NCBI GenBank assembly: GCA_020403425.1
Contig: JADBXR010000017.1
Coordinates: 124,001 to 188,000 of the forward strand
From: Chitinophagaceae bacterium
GTDB lineage: Bacteria > Bacteroidota > Bacteroidia > Chitinophagales > Chitinophagaceae
Direction: 5' to 3'
DNA length: 64,000 nucleotides
The notes beneath the pieces were generated by a model. It worked only from the letters and a program-made list of their open reading frames with translations. It did not search any database and was not told where the DNA came from. Of this stretch, positions 17,967 to 26,060 are shown in pieces. A program made the translations under genes and the position numbers. Each line of letters begins with the position of its first letter. Positions within the stretch are counted from its first letter, which is position 1.

Positions 17967-19144
17967 AAAAAGTTGTACGCTCATCTGCCGTTACCGGTGC
18001 CGCTTTTCTGATGGCCACATCTGCCATTGGTCCGGGTTTTTTGACACAGACCACCGTGTTTACCCAGCAGCTGCTGGCCAGTTTTGGTTTTGTGATCCTG
18101 ATCTCGGTTCTGCTCGATATCGGTGCGCAAATGAATATCTGGCGCGTGCTGGCTGTAACGGAAAAACACGCGCAGGACATTGCCAATGAATTGTTGCCGG
18201 GCCTGGGATATTTTGTGGCGGCACTGATCGTGGTGGGGGGGCTCGCTTTCAATGTGGGCAATATGGCTGGCTGCGGTCTCGGATTGAATGTACTCACAGG
18301 GATGGATACCGTATATGGCTCCATCATTAGTTGTATAATGGCTTTGTTCCTTTTCTGGATGAAAGAAGCCGGCAAAGCCATGGACCTTTTTGCGAAAGTA
18401 TTGGGTGTGCTGATATTCCTGTTGACCTTATATGTGGCATTCAGCTCGCATCCTCCGGTGGGTGATGCGGTGTACCGGACATTTGTTCCGGAAAAGATCA
18501 GCGCGGTGGCCATTGTTACATTGGTGGGTGGCACGGTGGGTGGTTATATCTGTTTTGCTGGCGGCCATCGTCTGCTTGATGCAGGTATCAAGGGACAGGA
18601 GGCGTTGCCGGAGGTGACCAGAAGTTCCGTAACCGGCATACTGGTTACAGCCACCATGCGGGTGGTGTTGTTTCTGGCGGCATTGGGGGTGGTGATGCAA
18701 GCGGGTGTACTGGATACTGCCAATCCTCCGGCATCGGTATTCAGACTTGCTGCCGGGGAACTGGGTTATCGCTTTTTCGGTGTGGTCATGTGGGCAGCTT
18801 CCATTACTTCGGTGGTGGGTGCTTCGTATACTTCCGTTTCTTTTCTAAGGACATTCCATCCATGGATCAACCGCAACGACCGTTGGCTGATCAGTTGCAT
18901 CATTGTTTTTTCAACGATCGTTTTTGCATGGGTTGGTCAGCCGGTAAAGATCCTGGTAACAGTAGCGGCTTTGAATGGTCTGGTGTTACCTGTTACACTC
19001 GCCGTAATGCTGCTGGCCGCAAGAAATACAAGGCTGGTAGGTACTTACCGCCACCCAATGATCCTTCAGGTGGCTGGCTGGATCGTGGTGGTGGTGATGA
19101 GCTGGATGAGTTATCTGACGATCGCTCGCTGGCTGGGATGGTAA
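17963..19144 (+). CDS. NRAMP-family transporter lacking the canonical metal-binding motifs (YcsG-like)
   Basis: 393 aa with about 11 membrane spans. It belongs to the NRAMP/SLC11 fold by overall pattern (IGPGFLTQTT in TM1, GGYICFAGGHRLLDAG in TM6). The metal-coordinating motifs differ: TM1 DPGN reads GPGF and TM6 MPH reads FAGGH, so the Asp, Asn and Met that bind Mn/Fe are gone. Bacillus subtilis places the related ycsG beside pxpA and kipIA. The start is TTG at 17963, overlapping the pxpA stop (TTGA). Coupling to the 5-oxoprolinase genes makes an organic substrate, 5-oxoproline, a reasonable guess; transport of another ion remains possible. Confidence 0.82.
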   Translation: MKKVVRSSAVTGAAFLMATSAIGPGFLTQTTVFTQQLLASFGFVILISVLLDIGAQMNIWRVLAVTEKHAQDIANELLPGLGYFVAALIVVGGLAFNVGNMAGCGLGLNVLTGMDTVYGSIISCIMALFLFWMKEAGKAMDLFAKVLGVLIFLLTLYVAFSSHPPVGDAVYRTFVPEKISAVAIVTLVGGTVGGYICFAGGHRLLDAGIKGQEALPEVTRSSVTGILVTATMRVVLFLAALGVVMQAGVLDTANPPASVFRLAAGELGYRFFGVVMWAASITSVVGASYTSVSFLRTFHPWINRNDRWLISCIIVFSTIVFAWVGQPVKILVTVAALNGLVLPVTLAVMLLAARNTRLVGTYRHPMILQVAGWIVVVVMSWMSYLTIARWLGW

Positions 19145-19181
19145 TGGTCGGAACTGTTTTGTAACTTTAAAAAAAGCTGTG

Positions 19182-19799
19182 ATGGAAGACAAACAACAAT
19201 ACTGGGATGCTATTTACCGGACCAAACAACCCAACGAAGTAAGCTGGACACAGGAAAAGCCAGCCACATCGTTGGATTTCATACATAGTTTTCATATCCC
19301 CAGAGATGCTGCCATCATTGATGTAGGCGGAGGTGATAGCCGCTTGGTGGACTACCTGCTGGATGAAGGTTTTCAGAACATCACGGTGCTCGATATCTCG
19401 CAGGAAGCGCTTACCCGTGCCCAGAAACGTTTGGGCGACAAAGCGGGAAAGATTAAATGGGTGGTGTCCGATGTAACGGCATTTGAGCCGGATACGAAAT
19501 ACGATGTCTGGCACGATCGTGCCACTTTTCATTTTTTGACCACGCCGGAACAGGTACACAAGTATATACAGATAGCCGATCAACATGTAAAAGGGTATAT
19601 GACCATCGGAACCTTCTCTGACTGCGGCCCCGATAAATGCAGCGGATTGCCCATACGTAAATACACGGAGGAATTATTACAAAAGGAACTGGTTGACAAG
19701 TTCGACAAGATCCGTTGTGTTACGGAGGATCATGTGACCCCTTTCAATACCAAACAGAACTTTCTTTTCTGCAGTTTTAAAAAACATGGTGTTAACTGA
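19182..19799 (+). CDS. Class I SAM-dependent methyltransferase
   Basis: 205 aa. A Rossmann methyltransferase: motif I AAIIDVGGGDSRLVDYLL, acidic ribose-binding strand ITVLDISQEAL, motif II region IKWVVSDVTAF, motif III DVWHDRATFHFLT. The opening YWDAIYRTKQPNEVSWTQ is shared with small thiopurine/trans-aconitate-like methyltransferases in many bacteria; the substrate is unknown. I chose the ATG at 19182 over the preceding GTG. It converges with mnmH with only 4 bp between stops. Confidence 0.87.
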   Translation: MEDKQQYWDAIYRTKQPNEVSWTQEKPATSLDFIHSFHIPRDAAIIDVGGGDSRLVDYLLDEGFQNITVLDISQEALTRAQKRLGDKAGKIKWVVSDVTAFEPDTKYDVWHDRATFHFLTTPEQVHKYIQIADQHVKGYMTIGTFSDCGPDKCSGLPIRKYTEELLQKELVDKFDKIRCVTEDHVTPFNTKQNFLFCSFKKHGVN

Positions 19800-19803
19800 G
19801 GGG

Positions 19804-20943
19804 TCAGCTACCGGTGGTACTGGCTGTCGCTTTCTGTTTATAATGTGCAAGTACCTCTTCGGCAGTGGCTTCTGGTGAAACAGTGTTCAGGACCACTTTG
19901 TTGAAGAGAGATGAAAAATCTTCCCGGTTCTGCAGGCTCTTCAGGTAGAACTTGTCGTAATAGGCAAGCAGAATGGCGAAACAGTCCTTGATATTGTCTT
20001 CTATCAGTAGACTTACCGCATTTTTGGTCTCCAGTCCGCCTAGTCTTTTTTTGATCCGTAGGATGGCATTGATCAGTTTTTCCTTATCGAATTTACCGTA
20101 ATGCTCCACAATGAATTTCAATCGTTCCTCAAAAGGAATATCCAGAAAGTAGATCTGTTTATCACGCATCTGCCGGAAAAAAGCAGCGGGTAGGTTCACT
20201 TCACCGATGCGCTGGCTTTCATCTTCCAGCCAGATGACCTTCGATGGTTGTGGCATCCCTGCGGCTTGATCATCTGAACCCGTGTTCCAGCTGTCGACCG
20301 TTTTCTTGAGTGCAGTAGCCAGCAGGTTCTCAAACATTTCCTGCGAGGGCTGTGCGGGTTGACCGAGGGCGCCGAACGCAGACCCTTTGTGGTTGGATAG
20401 TCCTTCCAGATCGATCACCGACTGCTTCTTTTTGACCAGTGCCTGTAAAGCTTCTGTTTTGCCACTGCCGGTAAAACCACCGATAATATTGATAGGGTAA
20501 GCAATGTTGAACTGGTCCAGTACCCATTTGCGGTAAGCCTTGTATCCACCAGCCAAAGTATACACTTTGAAACCATAAAGATCCAGCATCCAGGCAACAC
20601 CTGCGCTACGCATACCGCCACGCCAGCAGTGAACCAGCACGATGTGTTGGTCCCTCCTGAAATGATGCCGTTTGTTCCTGATATCCAGGATCGCTTCAAC
20701 CGACTCGACCATCTTCACCATTTTCACTCCAAAAAAATCGAGTCCCAGTTTAATGGCTTTCTGCTGGCTCTCCTGTTTGTAGGCGGTACCTACCACTTTC
20801 CGCTCATCGTCGGAGAAAAGAGGCAAACTATGCGCCCCAGGAATATGTGCATGCACAAACTCGCCCGGACTGCGAACGTCCAGCACGGGATGTCGTTGGG
20901 CAAGTGCCAGGAATTCCTCCACCTGTATGCGGGTAATGGCCAT
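19804..20943 (-). CDS. mnmH: tRNA 2-selenouridine/geranyl-2-thiouridine synthase
   Basis: 379 aa, the usual length for MnmH (SelU/YbbB). An N-terminal rhodanese domain (LDVRSPGEFVHAHIPGAHSLP) carries the active Cys in VLVHCWRGGMRSAGVA. A C-terminal P-loop domain follows (GGFTGSGKTEAL; ESQRIGEVNLPAAFF). The enzyme swaps sulfur for selenium in wobble 2-thiouridine of tRNA-Lys/Glu/Gln via a geranyl intermediate, and needs selenophosphate from SelD for the selenium step; no selD lies in this window. An exact -7 box ends 5 nt before the ATG, so the mRNA is probably leaderless. Confidence 0.94.
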   Translation of the reverse strand: MAITRIQVEEFLALAQRHPVLDVRSPGEFVHAHIPGAHSLPLFSDDERKVVGTAYKQESQQKAIKLGLDFFGVKMVKMVESVEAILDIRNKRHHFRRDQHIVLVHCWRGGMRSAGVAWMLDLYGFKVYTLAGGYKAYRKWVLDQFNIAYPINIIGGFTGSGKTEALQALVKKKQSVIDLEGLSNHKGSAFGALGQPAQPSQEMFENLLATALKKTVDSWNTGSDDQAAGMPQPSKVIWLEDESQRIGEVNLPAAFFRQMRDKQIYFLDIPFEERLKFIVEHYGKFDKEKLINAILRIKKRLGGLETKNAVSLLIEDNIKDCFAILLAYYDKFYLKSLQNREDFSSLFNKVVLNTVSPEATAEEVLAHYKQKATASTTGS

Positions 20944-20947
20944 GCAG

Positions 20948-20955
20948 CAAATGTA
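20948..20955 (-). promoter_or_regulatory. -7 box of mnmH, predicted leaderless
   Basis: TACATTTG on the minus strand, exact consensus. Its last G is 5 nt before the A of the ATG at 20943, so the expected transcription start falls on or next to the start codon. The divergent sixA gene starts only 32 bp away. Confidence 0.6.
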
Positions 20956-20975
20956 AGGGCAGAATTTTGTAACTT

Positions 20976-21470
20976 TTGGGTCTGAAACAGTTATTGATCA
21001 TACGACACGCCAAAAGCAGCTGGGCCGTGATTGGCCAGGACGATTTTGACCGGCCACTGAACGACCGCGGCAAACACGATGCGCCCATGATGGCACAAAG
21101 GCTGTTGGACAGGCATGTGTCCATCGATCTGTTCATCACCAGTCCTGCCAAAAGGGCCCTAACAACAGCCAAACATTTTGTGGATGTATACCAGACAGGG
21201 AAGGAACGGCTGGCCGCAGTGAGACAGCTCTACCATGCGTATCCTGCCGTATTTTATGAAGTGATCAGTGAGATCGATGATTCGATCCGGACGGCGGCGG
21301 TCTTTTCGCATAATCCTGGCATCACCGCTTTTGTCAATGAATTGACCAGTACCCAGATCGATAATATGCCGACCTGCGGGGTGTTTGCGGTGAAAGCGGA
21401 TACCCTGCACTGGAAAGATTTTGCAACGGCTAAAAAATCTTTCTGGTTCTTCGATTATCCCAAACTCTGA
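20976..21470 (+). CDS. sixA: SixA-type phosphohistidine phosphatase
   Basis: 164 aa of the histidine phosphatase (phosphoglycerate mutase-like) superfamily. The catalytic RHG motif appears in its SixA form, LLIIRHAKSSW, followed by DFDRPLNDRGKHDAPMMA, ITSPAKRALTTA and the second catalytic His in AVFSHNPGITAFVNEL. SixA removes phosphate from histidine phosphotransfer domains; many homologues act on other phosphohistidine proteins. The only start near the conserved core is TTG at 20976; no ATG exists upstream in frame. It is divergent from mnmH and converges with the EamA transporter 12 bp downstream. Confidence 0.87.
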   Translation: MGLKQLLIIRHAKSSWAVIGQDDFDRPLNDRGKHDAPMMAQRLLDRHVSIDLFITSPAKRALTTAKHFVDVYQTGKERLAAVRQLYHAYPAVFYEVISEIDDSIRTAAVFSHNPGITAFVNELTSTQIDNMPTCGVFAVKADTLHWKDFATAKKSFWFFDYPKL

Positions 21471-21482
21471 GTGAACGATGGA

Positions 21483-22388
21483 TCAGGAAGGCTGTATGGT
21501 CTCTGTCTGCTTTTTAAAGTTGGCGAGGTATACCCCTGTGAAGATGAGGATGGCTGCGGTCAGTTTGGTCAGGCTAAAATGCTCGCCTGCAAATACGATC
21601 GCGATCACTGCTGCAAATACAGGCTGCGTATAGATATAGGCCCCGGTGGCCGAAGCGCCGATGATGGAAATGCCGTATACATTCAGCAGGTAAGCCAGAA
21701 AAGTGGCACCTACTGCCACTGCTGCCAGAGCCAGCCATTGTGCCAATCCAAAACCAGCCCAGTTGGTACCCAGGAACTCCTGCATACCAAAGGGCAGTAT
21801 CACAAAAGCGCCGAATGTGAAGATCCATCTGAGAACCTGTATGCCGCTGTAGGTCTGCATGAGCGGACGCACTAGTACCAGGTAGAACGCATAGGAAACG
21901 GCGTTGATCAGCACCATGATATCGCCGAGTAAGAGATTACTACCGCTGTGCCCGGGATCTTTCAGTAAGATCAGTAAGGTAGCGCCGCCGATACCCAGTA
22001 CCAGACCGGTGAACTTCAGTAAGGTAAATCCCTCACGCAACAGCCATGCGGCGATCAGGGTGATGAAAATGGGCGTGGCCAACGACAATAAAGAACTGTG
22101 TATGGGCGTGGTCAATGATACGCCTTTGATAAAAAAGATCTGGTTGATCACCACTCCTGTCAAAGCACAGAGAAGAAAGCGGGGAATGTGTTTCCGTTCA
22201 AGCCTTACCTTGCCGGGTTTGAACAGGAAAAGTGTCCAGAACAGGAACAGGCTTACCAGTATCCGCACCACGTTTAAGGCAAAAGGGTGCAGGTAAGCAG
22301 GTGTGATATATTTTACGATCGCATAATTGGCCCCAAAAATAAAATTGGCACCCAATACAGCGGCATGCGCTTTGGTATTACGGGTCAT
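21483..22388 (-). CDS. EamA/DMT-superfamily transporter (10 TM)
   Basis: 301 aa with two five-helix EamA repeats: the first begins AAVLGANFIFGANYAIVKYITP, the second MVLINAVSYAFYLVLVRPLM. It ends with GAYIYTQPVFAAVIAIVFAGEHFS. Drug/metabolite transporters of this type export amino acids or small metabolites; the substrate cannot be read from sequence. The start at 22388 (MTRNTKAHAA) is preferred over a long upstream extension made of repeat DNA, and an exact -7 box stops 7 nt before it. Confidence 0.9.
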   Translation of the reverse strand: MTRNTKAHAAVLGANFIFGANYAIVKYITPAYLHPFALNVVRILVSLFLFWTLFLFKPGKVRLERKHIPRFLLCALTGVVINQIFFIKGVSLTTPIHSSLLSLATPIFITLIAAWLLREGFTLLKFTGLVLGIGGATLLILLKDPGHSGSNLLLGDIMVLINAVSYAFYLVLVRPLMQTYSGIQVLRWIFTFGAFVILPFGMQEFLGTNWAGFGLAQWLALAAVAVGATFLAYLLNVYGISIIGASATGAYIYTQPVFAAVIAIVFAGEHFSLTKLTAAILIFTGVYLANFKKQTETIQPS

Positions 22389-22394
22389 GGAAGA

Positions 22395-22402
22395 CAAAGG
22401 TA
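22395..22402 (-). promoter_or_regulatory. -7 box of the EamA transporter, predicted near-leaderless
   Basis: TACCTTTG on the minus strand, exact consensus, with its G 7 nt before the ATG at 22388. A dispersed-repeat arm (GAGTGGTGAGTAGGG near 22428-22442) lies directly upstream. Confidence 0.6.
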
Positions 22403-22455
22403 GGACAATGTGAGGGGAGTGGGTGGGGAGTGGTGAGTAGGGCGTTTGTCTGGCG

Positions 22456-23547
22456 TTATCGGGCAAGGGTGTTTTTGAGCAGGTGGGGAAGGTCGGTTTC
22501 CTCGAAGGCGGCAAATGAAACCTGCTGATAAGAAAAAGTTTTAGCCATGGGTAGGTGTTTGCTGCAATCGAACCGGTCCTGCGAAAAAGATAAGCAGTAT
22601 CCCTTCTCTTGTAACCGTTTGGCAAGGTACTTCTGTTCTGTTTGGCCGGGGGTGGGAATGAGAATCGCTTTTTTGTGAAGCGATAGTATCTCCATAAGGC
22701 TGGTATATCCGCTTCGACAAACAATATAATCACTCTGGTTAATGGCTTCTTCCAGTTCGTTGCCACGCAGGTGATTTTTTACGGTGACCTTGTCGCCAAT
22801 GAAAATGGTTTCCGTTTCTCCCGGTTTGCCCCGCACCAGTAAACAGGTACTGTTCAGTTTTGATAATCCCAATATGAATTTTTCTTCAAGCAGGCTTCTT
22901 TGTGGCTCAGGACCGGAGAGCAGGATGCAGTAATCGTATTTTTTCTCCAGCTTCTTTTCCCGGAACCGGGAAAGGATACCCATGTACCAGACAGGGATGG
23001 CAGGTAACTGTTTGGGATGAGATAGAATGCCGGCAATATTGGGCTCACCCTCGGTATCGGGTACCCAGCAGGCAGAGAATCGGTTGATATGGCGGTAGTT
23101 AATGCGTTGCAGGATCTTCTGCAACCACCCAAGCGGTGCTTTGATGGTAAGCTGGTGCGTAATAAAAATGCAGGAAACCTTTTCCGAATATAGTCCGTAC
23201 CGGTTATCGGAGATCACCAGGTCGATCTGGTGTTGGTCGATCACCTGCTGCAGCCATTGGTGTTCTTCGGTGATCAGTTTTTTCAGGCGCGGCAACTGTT
23301 TAATCAATGCCAGTGCCAGCCCAACACGGGTACCCGCATACCGAACCCGGTAACCCGGTATGGGTAGTATGGTAAGCATGGGGAATTCCTGGTTCAACAG
23401 GTGTGCTTGTGCACCATCGGCAGCGATGATGACATTGAAACCCTTGGTTTCCAATGCCCTGATAATGGGAATGCAGCGTGTGGCGTGGCCCAACCCCCAA
23501 TCGAGCGGAGCCACCAGTACGGTTTGTATGTTAAAATTATCGGCCAA
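22456..23547 (-). CDS. MurG-like glycosyltransferase (GT28 C-terminal domain)
   Basis: 363 aa, GT-B fold. The N-terminal donor-independent domain opens VLVAPLDWGLGHATRCIPI, and the C-terminal domain holds the nucleotide-sugar site: VKNHLRGNELEEAINQSDYIVCRSGYTSLMEIL followed by KKAILIPTPGQTEQKYLAKRL. This resembles GT28 enzymes that use UDP-sugars; the acceptor is unknown and a cell-envelope glycan is only a guess. The start is TTG at 23547, because the conserved first strand begins at residue 9 and there is no ATG nearby. It ends 67 bp before the EamA transporter on the same strand. Confidence 0.88.
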   Translation of the reverse strand: MADNFNIQTVLVAPLDWGLGHATRCIPIIRALETKGFNVIIAADGAQAHLLNQEFPMLTILPIPGYRVRYAGTRVGLALALIKQLPRLKKLITEEHQWLQQVIDQHQIDLVISDNRYGLYSEKVSCIFITHQLTIKAPLGWLQKILQRINYRHINRFSACWVPDTEGEPNIAGILSHPKQLPAIPVWYMGILSRFREKKLEKKYDYCILLSGPEPQRSLLEEKFILGLSKLNSTCLLVRGKPGETETIFIGDKVTVKNHLRGNELEEAINQSDYIVCRSGYTSLMEILSLHKKAILIPTPGQTEQKYLAKRLQEKGYCLSFSQDRFDCSKHLPMAKTFSYQQVSFAAFEETDLPHLLKNTLAR

Positions 23548-23599
23548 TAGGATTTGTTTGGTAAGCGTAAGGCGTAAAATAGTATTTTAGAACGCGAAT

Positions 23600-23725
23600 A
23601 TGAAGATGAAAATAAACCAAATAATCGTTTTGTTGTTGTTGGTATCACTGGTATGTGGATCCTGTGGGCTTTTGAACAGGAACAAAAACTCGAAACTCTG
23701 CGGTTGTCCGCCCAGTCACCGATAA
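23600..23725 (+). CDS. Small lipoprotein, 41 aa
   Basis: A short frame starting ATGAAGATGAAA: a basic N-terminus, a hydrophobic run IIVLLLLVSLVCGSC containing a lipobox-like LVCGSC (lipidated Cys at 19 or 22), then a short polar Lys/Asn tail and a CGCP motif near the C-terminus. Comparable 40-60-aa lipoproteins ending in CGCP occur in Bacteroidota but have no known function. A longer frame in another phase overlaps its 3' half. Confidence 0.6.
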   Translation: MKMKINQIIVLLLLVSLVCGSCGLLNRNKNSKLCGCPPSHR

Positions 23726-23739
23726 TCTTTGATCAGCTT

Positions 23740-23979
23740 ATGAATAGGGATATTCTGGTTTTGTCTTCTTCTGCGCAACTGAGTCCTCAGCTGAGGGAAC
23801 ATGAGATGGTACAGTTGCATCAACTCTTGTTCGACACCGAGAACTGGGCGGCATTCTCCATCGCGAATGAGATCATTGATATCAACCGTCGAAGGATCAT
23901 CCGCAAGACACACCTGATCCAGCAGATATTAACGGAACGCAGGCAAAAACCCTTTGTGTTCACCTGTAATAAGAATTGA
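23740..23979 (+). CDS. Hypothetical protein, 79 aa
   Basis: I do not recognise it. From ATG 23740 it reads MNRDILVLSSSAQLSPQL, then a mixed helical sequence (VQLHQLLFDTENWAAFSIA) and a very basic C-terminal third (IDINRRRIIRKTHLIQQIL). It starts 14 bp after the small lipoprotein stop and could be its operon partner. A TAATCTTTG box lies just upstream. A longer frame from 23653 also exists but overlaps the lipoprotein. The amino-acid mix looks coding, yet no motif supports it. Confidence 0.45.
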   Translation: MNRDILVLSSSAQLSPQLREHEMVQLHQLLFDTENWAAFSIANEIIDINRRRIIRKTHLIQQILTERRQKPFVFTCNKN

Positions 23980-24086
23980 AAGGCGGGCGGCGCCATATCA
24001 GAGCGTATTGGCAAAAGAAAGAATATAGGTATATTGAACTGTTATCAGCAACGATCACCAACCTAATTATCAATTAACCTGTTGGC

Positions 24087-24449
24087 ATGAGCAACACCGC
24101 CCATCACGATGAACGTATCGCCGAAATGACCTTTGCTTCGGTCTATCCGCATTATCTCAACAAGGTAGAGAAGAAAGGAAGAACCCAAGAGGAACTGCAC
24201 CAGGTGATCGAGTGGCTCACCGGCTACAATAGCAAACAGCTTCAGGGTCTGATCGACAGAAAAGCAACTTTTGAAGAATTCTTCGGAGGGGCGAAGATGC
24301 ATCCCAATGCACATCTTATAACAGGTCTGATCTGCGGGTACCGTGTGGAGGAGATCGAGAATCCACTGACACAGAAAACCCGATACCTCGACAAACTGGT
24401 AGATGAACTGGCGAAAGGTAAAAAAATGGAGAAGATCCTCCGCACTTAG
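24087..24449 (+). CDS. DUF2200 family protein
   Basis: 120 aa, the full length of this small family of unknown function. Recognised by [69 protein letters not shown] and the helical C-terminus [19 protein letters not shown]. It is cytoplasmic, without signal or membrane segments. It is followed by about 150 bp with purine-rich GGAGAAAAA words and no gene. Confidence 0.88.
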   Translation: MSNTAHHDERIAEMTFASVYPHYLNKVEKKGRTQEELHQVIEWLTGYNSKQLQGLIDRKATFEEFFGGAKMHPNAHLITGLICGYRVEEIENPLTQKTRYLDKLVDELAKGKKMEKILRT

Positions 24450-24599
24450 TATACCGCTCCCTTTTTTTGCGCTCCTATTGCGATCATCCGCTCACTTGGG
24501 CATAACAAGGACGGAGTATGGTTCAGACAAAAGAGGAACGGAGAAAAAGAGCGGATAAGGATTTTTCTTTACTCCTTACCATCAGGCCAGAGAAATTGA

Positions 24600-25865
24600 T
24601 CACTTCAGTTTTTCCAACGCTGCTTCCAGTTTGCCCAGCATTTCGGGGATCTCTTCTTTTTTGCTGGTACCCACACTTAAACGGTACCAGGGACTGTTAG
24701 GTCCTGCACCAAAAGCAGAGAAGGGAACCACGGCCAGTTTGGCTTCTCCAAGAATATAGGAAGTGACGTCTGACTGCGAAACCAGTGCTTTACCATCGGC
24801 AGTGGTCTTGCCTGCCAGGTCTAGTTTGATGGTAAGGTAAATGGCTGCCTGGGGTGAAACAGAATCAACCGGATATCCTTTCTTTTGTAAAGCGATCAGT
24901 CCGTTATGGATGCTGCGCAACCTTTCTTCGATCTCAGCTTTGAAATGAACCAGGTAGCGCGCGATATTATCTTTCTGTAAGAGGTATTTTGCTACCGCTT
25001 TCTGCTCAGCCATGGGAGCCCAGGCGCCAAGGTGACTCAGGATCGCTTTCATTTTGGCGATCACCGTCTCAGGACCCAATGCCCATCCTACCCGTACACC
25101 GGTTGAGGCAAAGACCTTGGAAATACCATCCACAAAAACGGTATAAGGTTTCATGTCCGGCCTGAGTGAAATCGGGTTATAATGTTCTGTGGTACCATAA
25201 GTGAGTGTCCAGTACATCTGGTCAAACATCAGGTATAATTTCTTTTCATCTTCACCGCGTTTTCTGTTCTCTTCCAGTATCAGGTCGCAGATCTCTGCAA
25301 GCGCCTGTTTGGATAAAGTGGTGCCGGTTGGGTTTTGCGGTGTGCAGATGCAGATCAGGGTAGCGCCCTTGATGTGTTTACGGATATCATCGGGAGTGGG
25401 CATGAAGTCATTCTCTGGTAAACATTCGATCACGCAATGTTCACCATCTGTCATGTGAACGTAGTGGTTGTTGTTCCAGGAAGGGACACCATAGATCACT
25501 TTATCGCCTTTGTCTACAATGGCTTTGAAAATGGTATAGATCAGCGGGCGACCACCGGATGCGATCTGTATTTCGTTGGGTGAATAATCAATGCCCTCCC
25601 ATTCTTTGATGAAACTGCTGACCGCTTTACGCAGGTCAAGTACCCCTTCTGCTGCAGGATAACTGGTATTTCGTTGCTGATAGGATTCGATGATCAGTGA
25701 TTCCAGTTCTGCCGGGATCGGAAATACCTGTGGGTCAAAGTCGCCGATGGTGAAATTGTATATTTTCTCACCATTGCGGATGCGTTCGCTGATGGCGTTT
25801 CCAAGTTTTACGATCTCACTGCCGATCAGGGTTCCTGCCAGGTGGCTTAGTTTGGGTTGGCTCAT
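24600..25865 (-). CDS. Class I/II pyridoxal-phosphate aminotransferase (aspartate aminotransferase-like)
   Basis: 421 aa, fold-type I. The PLP-lysine motif is visible as FVDGISKVFASTGVRVGWALG (Schiff-base Lys in GISK), with YPAAEGVLDLRKAV, ICTPQNPTGTTLSKQALAEIC (Asn binding PLP) and the C-terminal carboxylate-binding Arg in SPWYRLSVG. These enzymes transfer amino groups between amino and 2-oxo acids; the substrate is probably aspartate or an aromatic/branched amino acid. The start at 25865 (MSQPKLSHLAG) follows an exact -7 box with a 20-nt leader. Confidence 0.9.
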   Translation of the reverse strand: MSQPKLSHLAGTLIGSEIVKLGNAISERIRNGEKIYNFTIGDFDPQVFPIPAELESLIIESYQQRNTSYPAAEGVLDLRKAVSSFIKEWEGIDYSPNEIQIASGGRPLIYTIFKAIVDKGDKVIYGVPSWNNNHYVHMTDGEHCVIECLPENDFMPTPDDIRKHIKGATLICICTPQNPTGTTLSKQALAEICDLILEENRKRGEDEKKLYLMFDQMYWTLTYGTTEHYNPISLRPDMKPYTVFVDGISKVFASTGVRVGWALGPETVIAKMKAILSHLGAWAPMAEQKAVAKYLLQKDNIARYLVHFKAEIEERLRSIHNGLIALQKKGYPVDSVSPQAAIYLTIKLDLAGKTTADGKALVSQSDVTSYILGEAKLAVVPFSAFGAGPNSPWYRLSVGTSKKEEIPEMLGKLEAALEKLK

Positions 25866-25889
25866 AAAGAATTGATTGAAAATCGAGCG

Positions 25890-25897
25890 CAAAATTA
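25890..25897 (-). promoter_or_regulatory. -7 box of the aminotransferase gene
   Basis: TAATTTTG on the minus strand, exact TAnnTTTG match, 25 nt before the ATG at 25865. No clear -33 TTG is seen. Confidence 0.5.
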
Positions 25898-26060
25898 CAC
25901 CATTGACCGGTGGAGCTGTGAAATAATTGGTTGCGGTTGGGATTTATGTCACTTGTATGACAAACATCGTCTCCTTTATGATTTGGTACTCAATAACATA
26001 TGAGTTTGGTCGAACCTATGTATGAGTTTTTTCCTTAATTTGGAATAGGAAAATAACCGG

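Noticed and set aside
17761..18534. 257-codon minus-strand frame over pxpA and the NRAMP-like gene
   Set aside because: It lies antisense to two clearly recognised genes and has low-complexity Pro/Thr/Ser composition.
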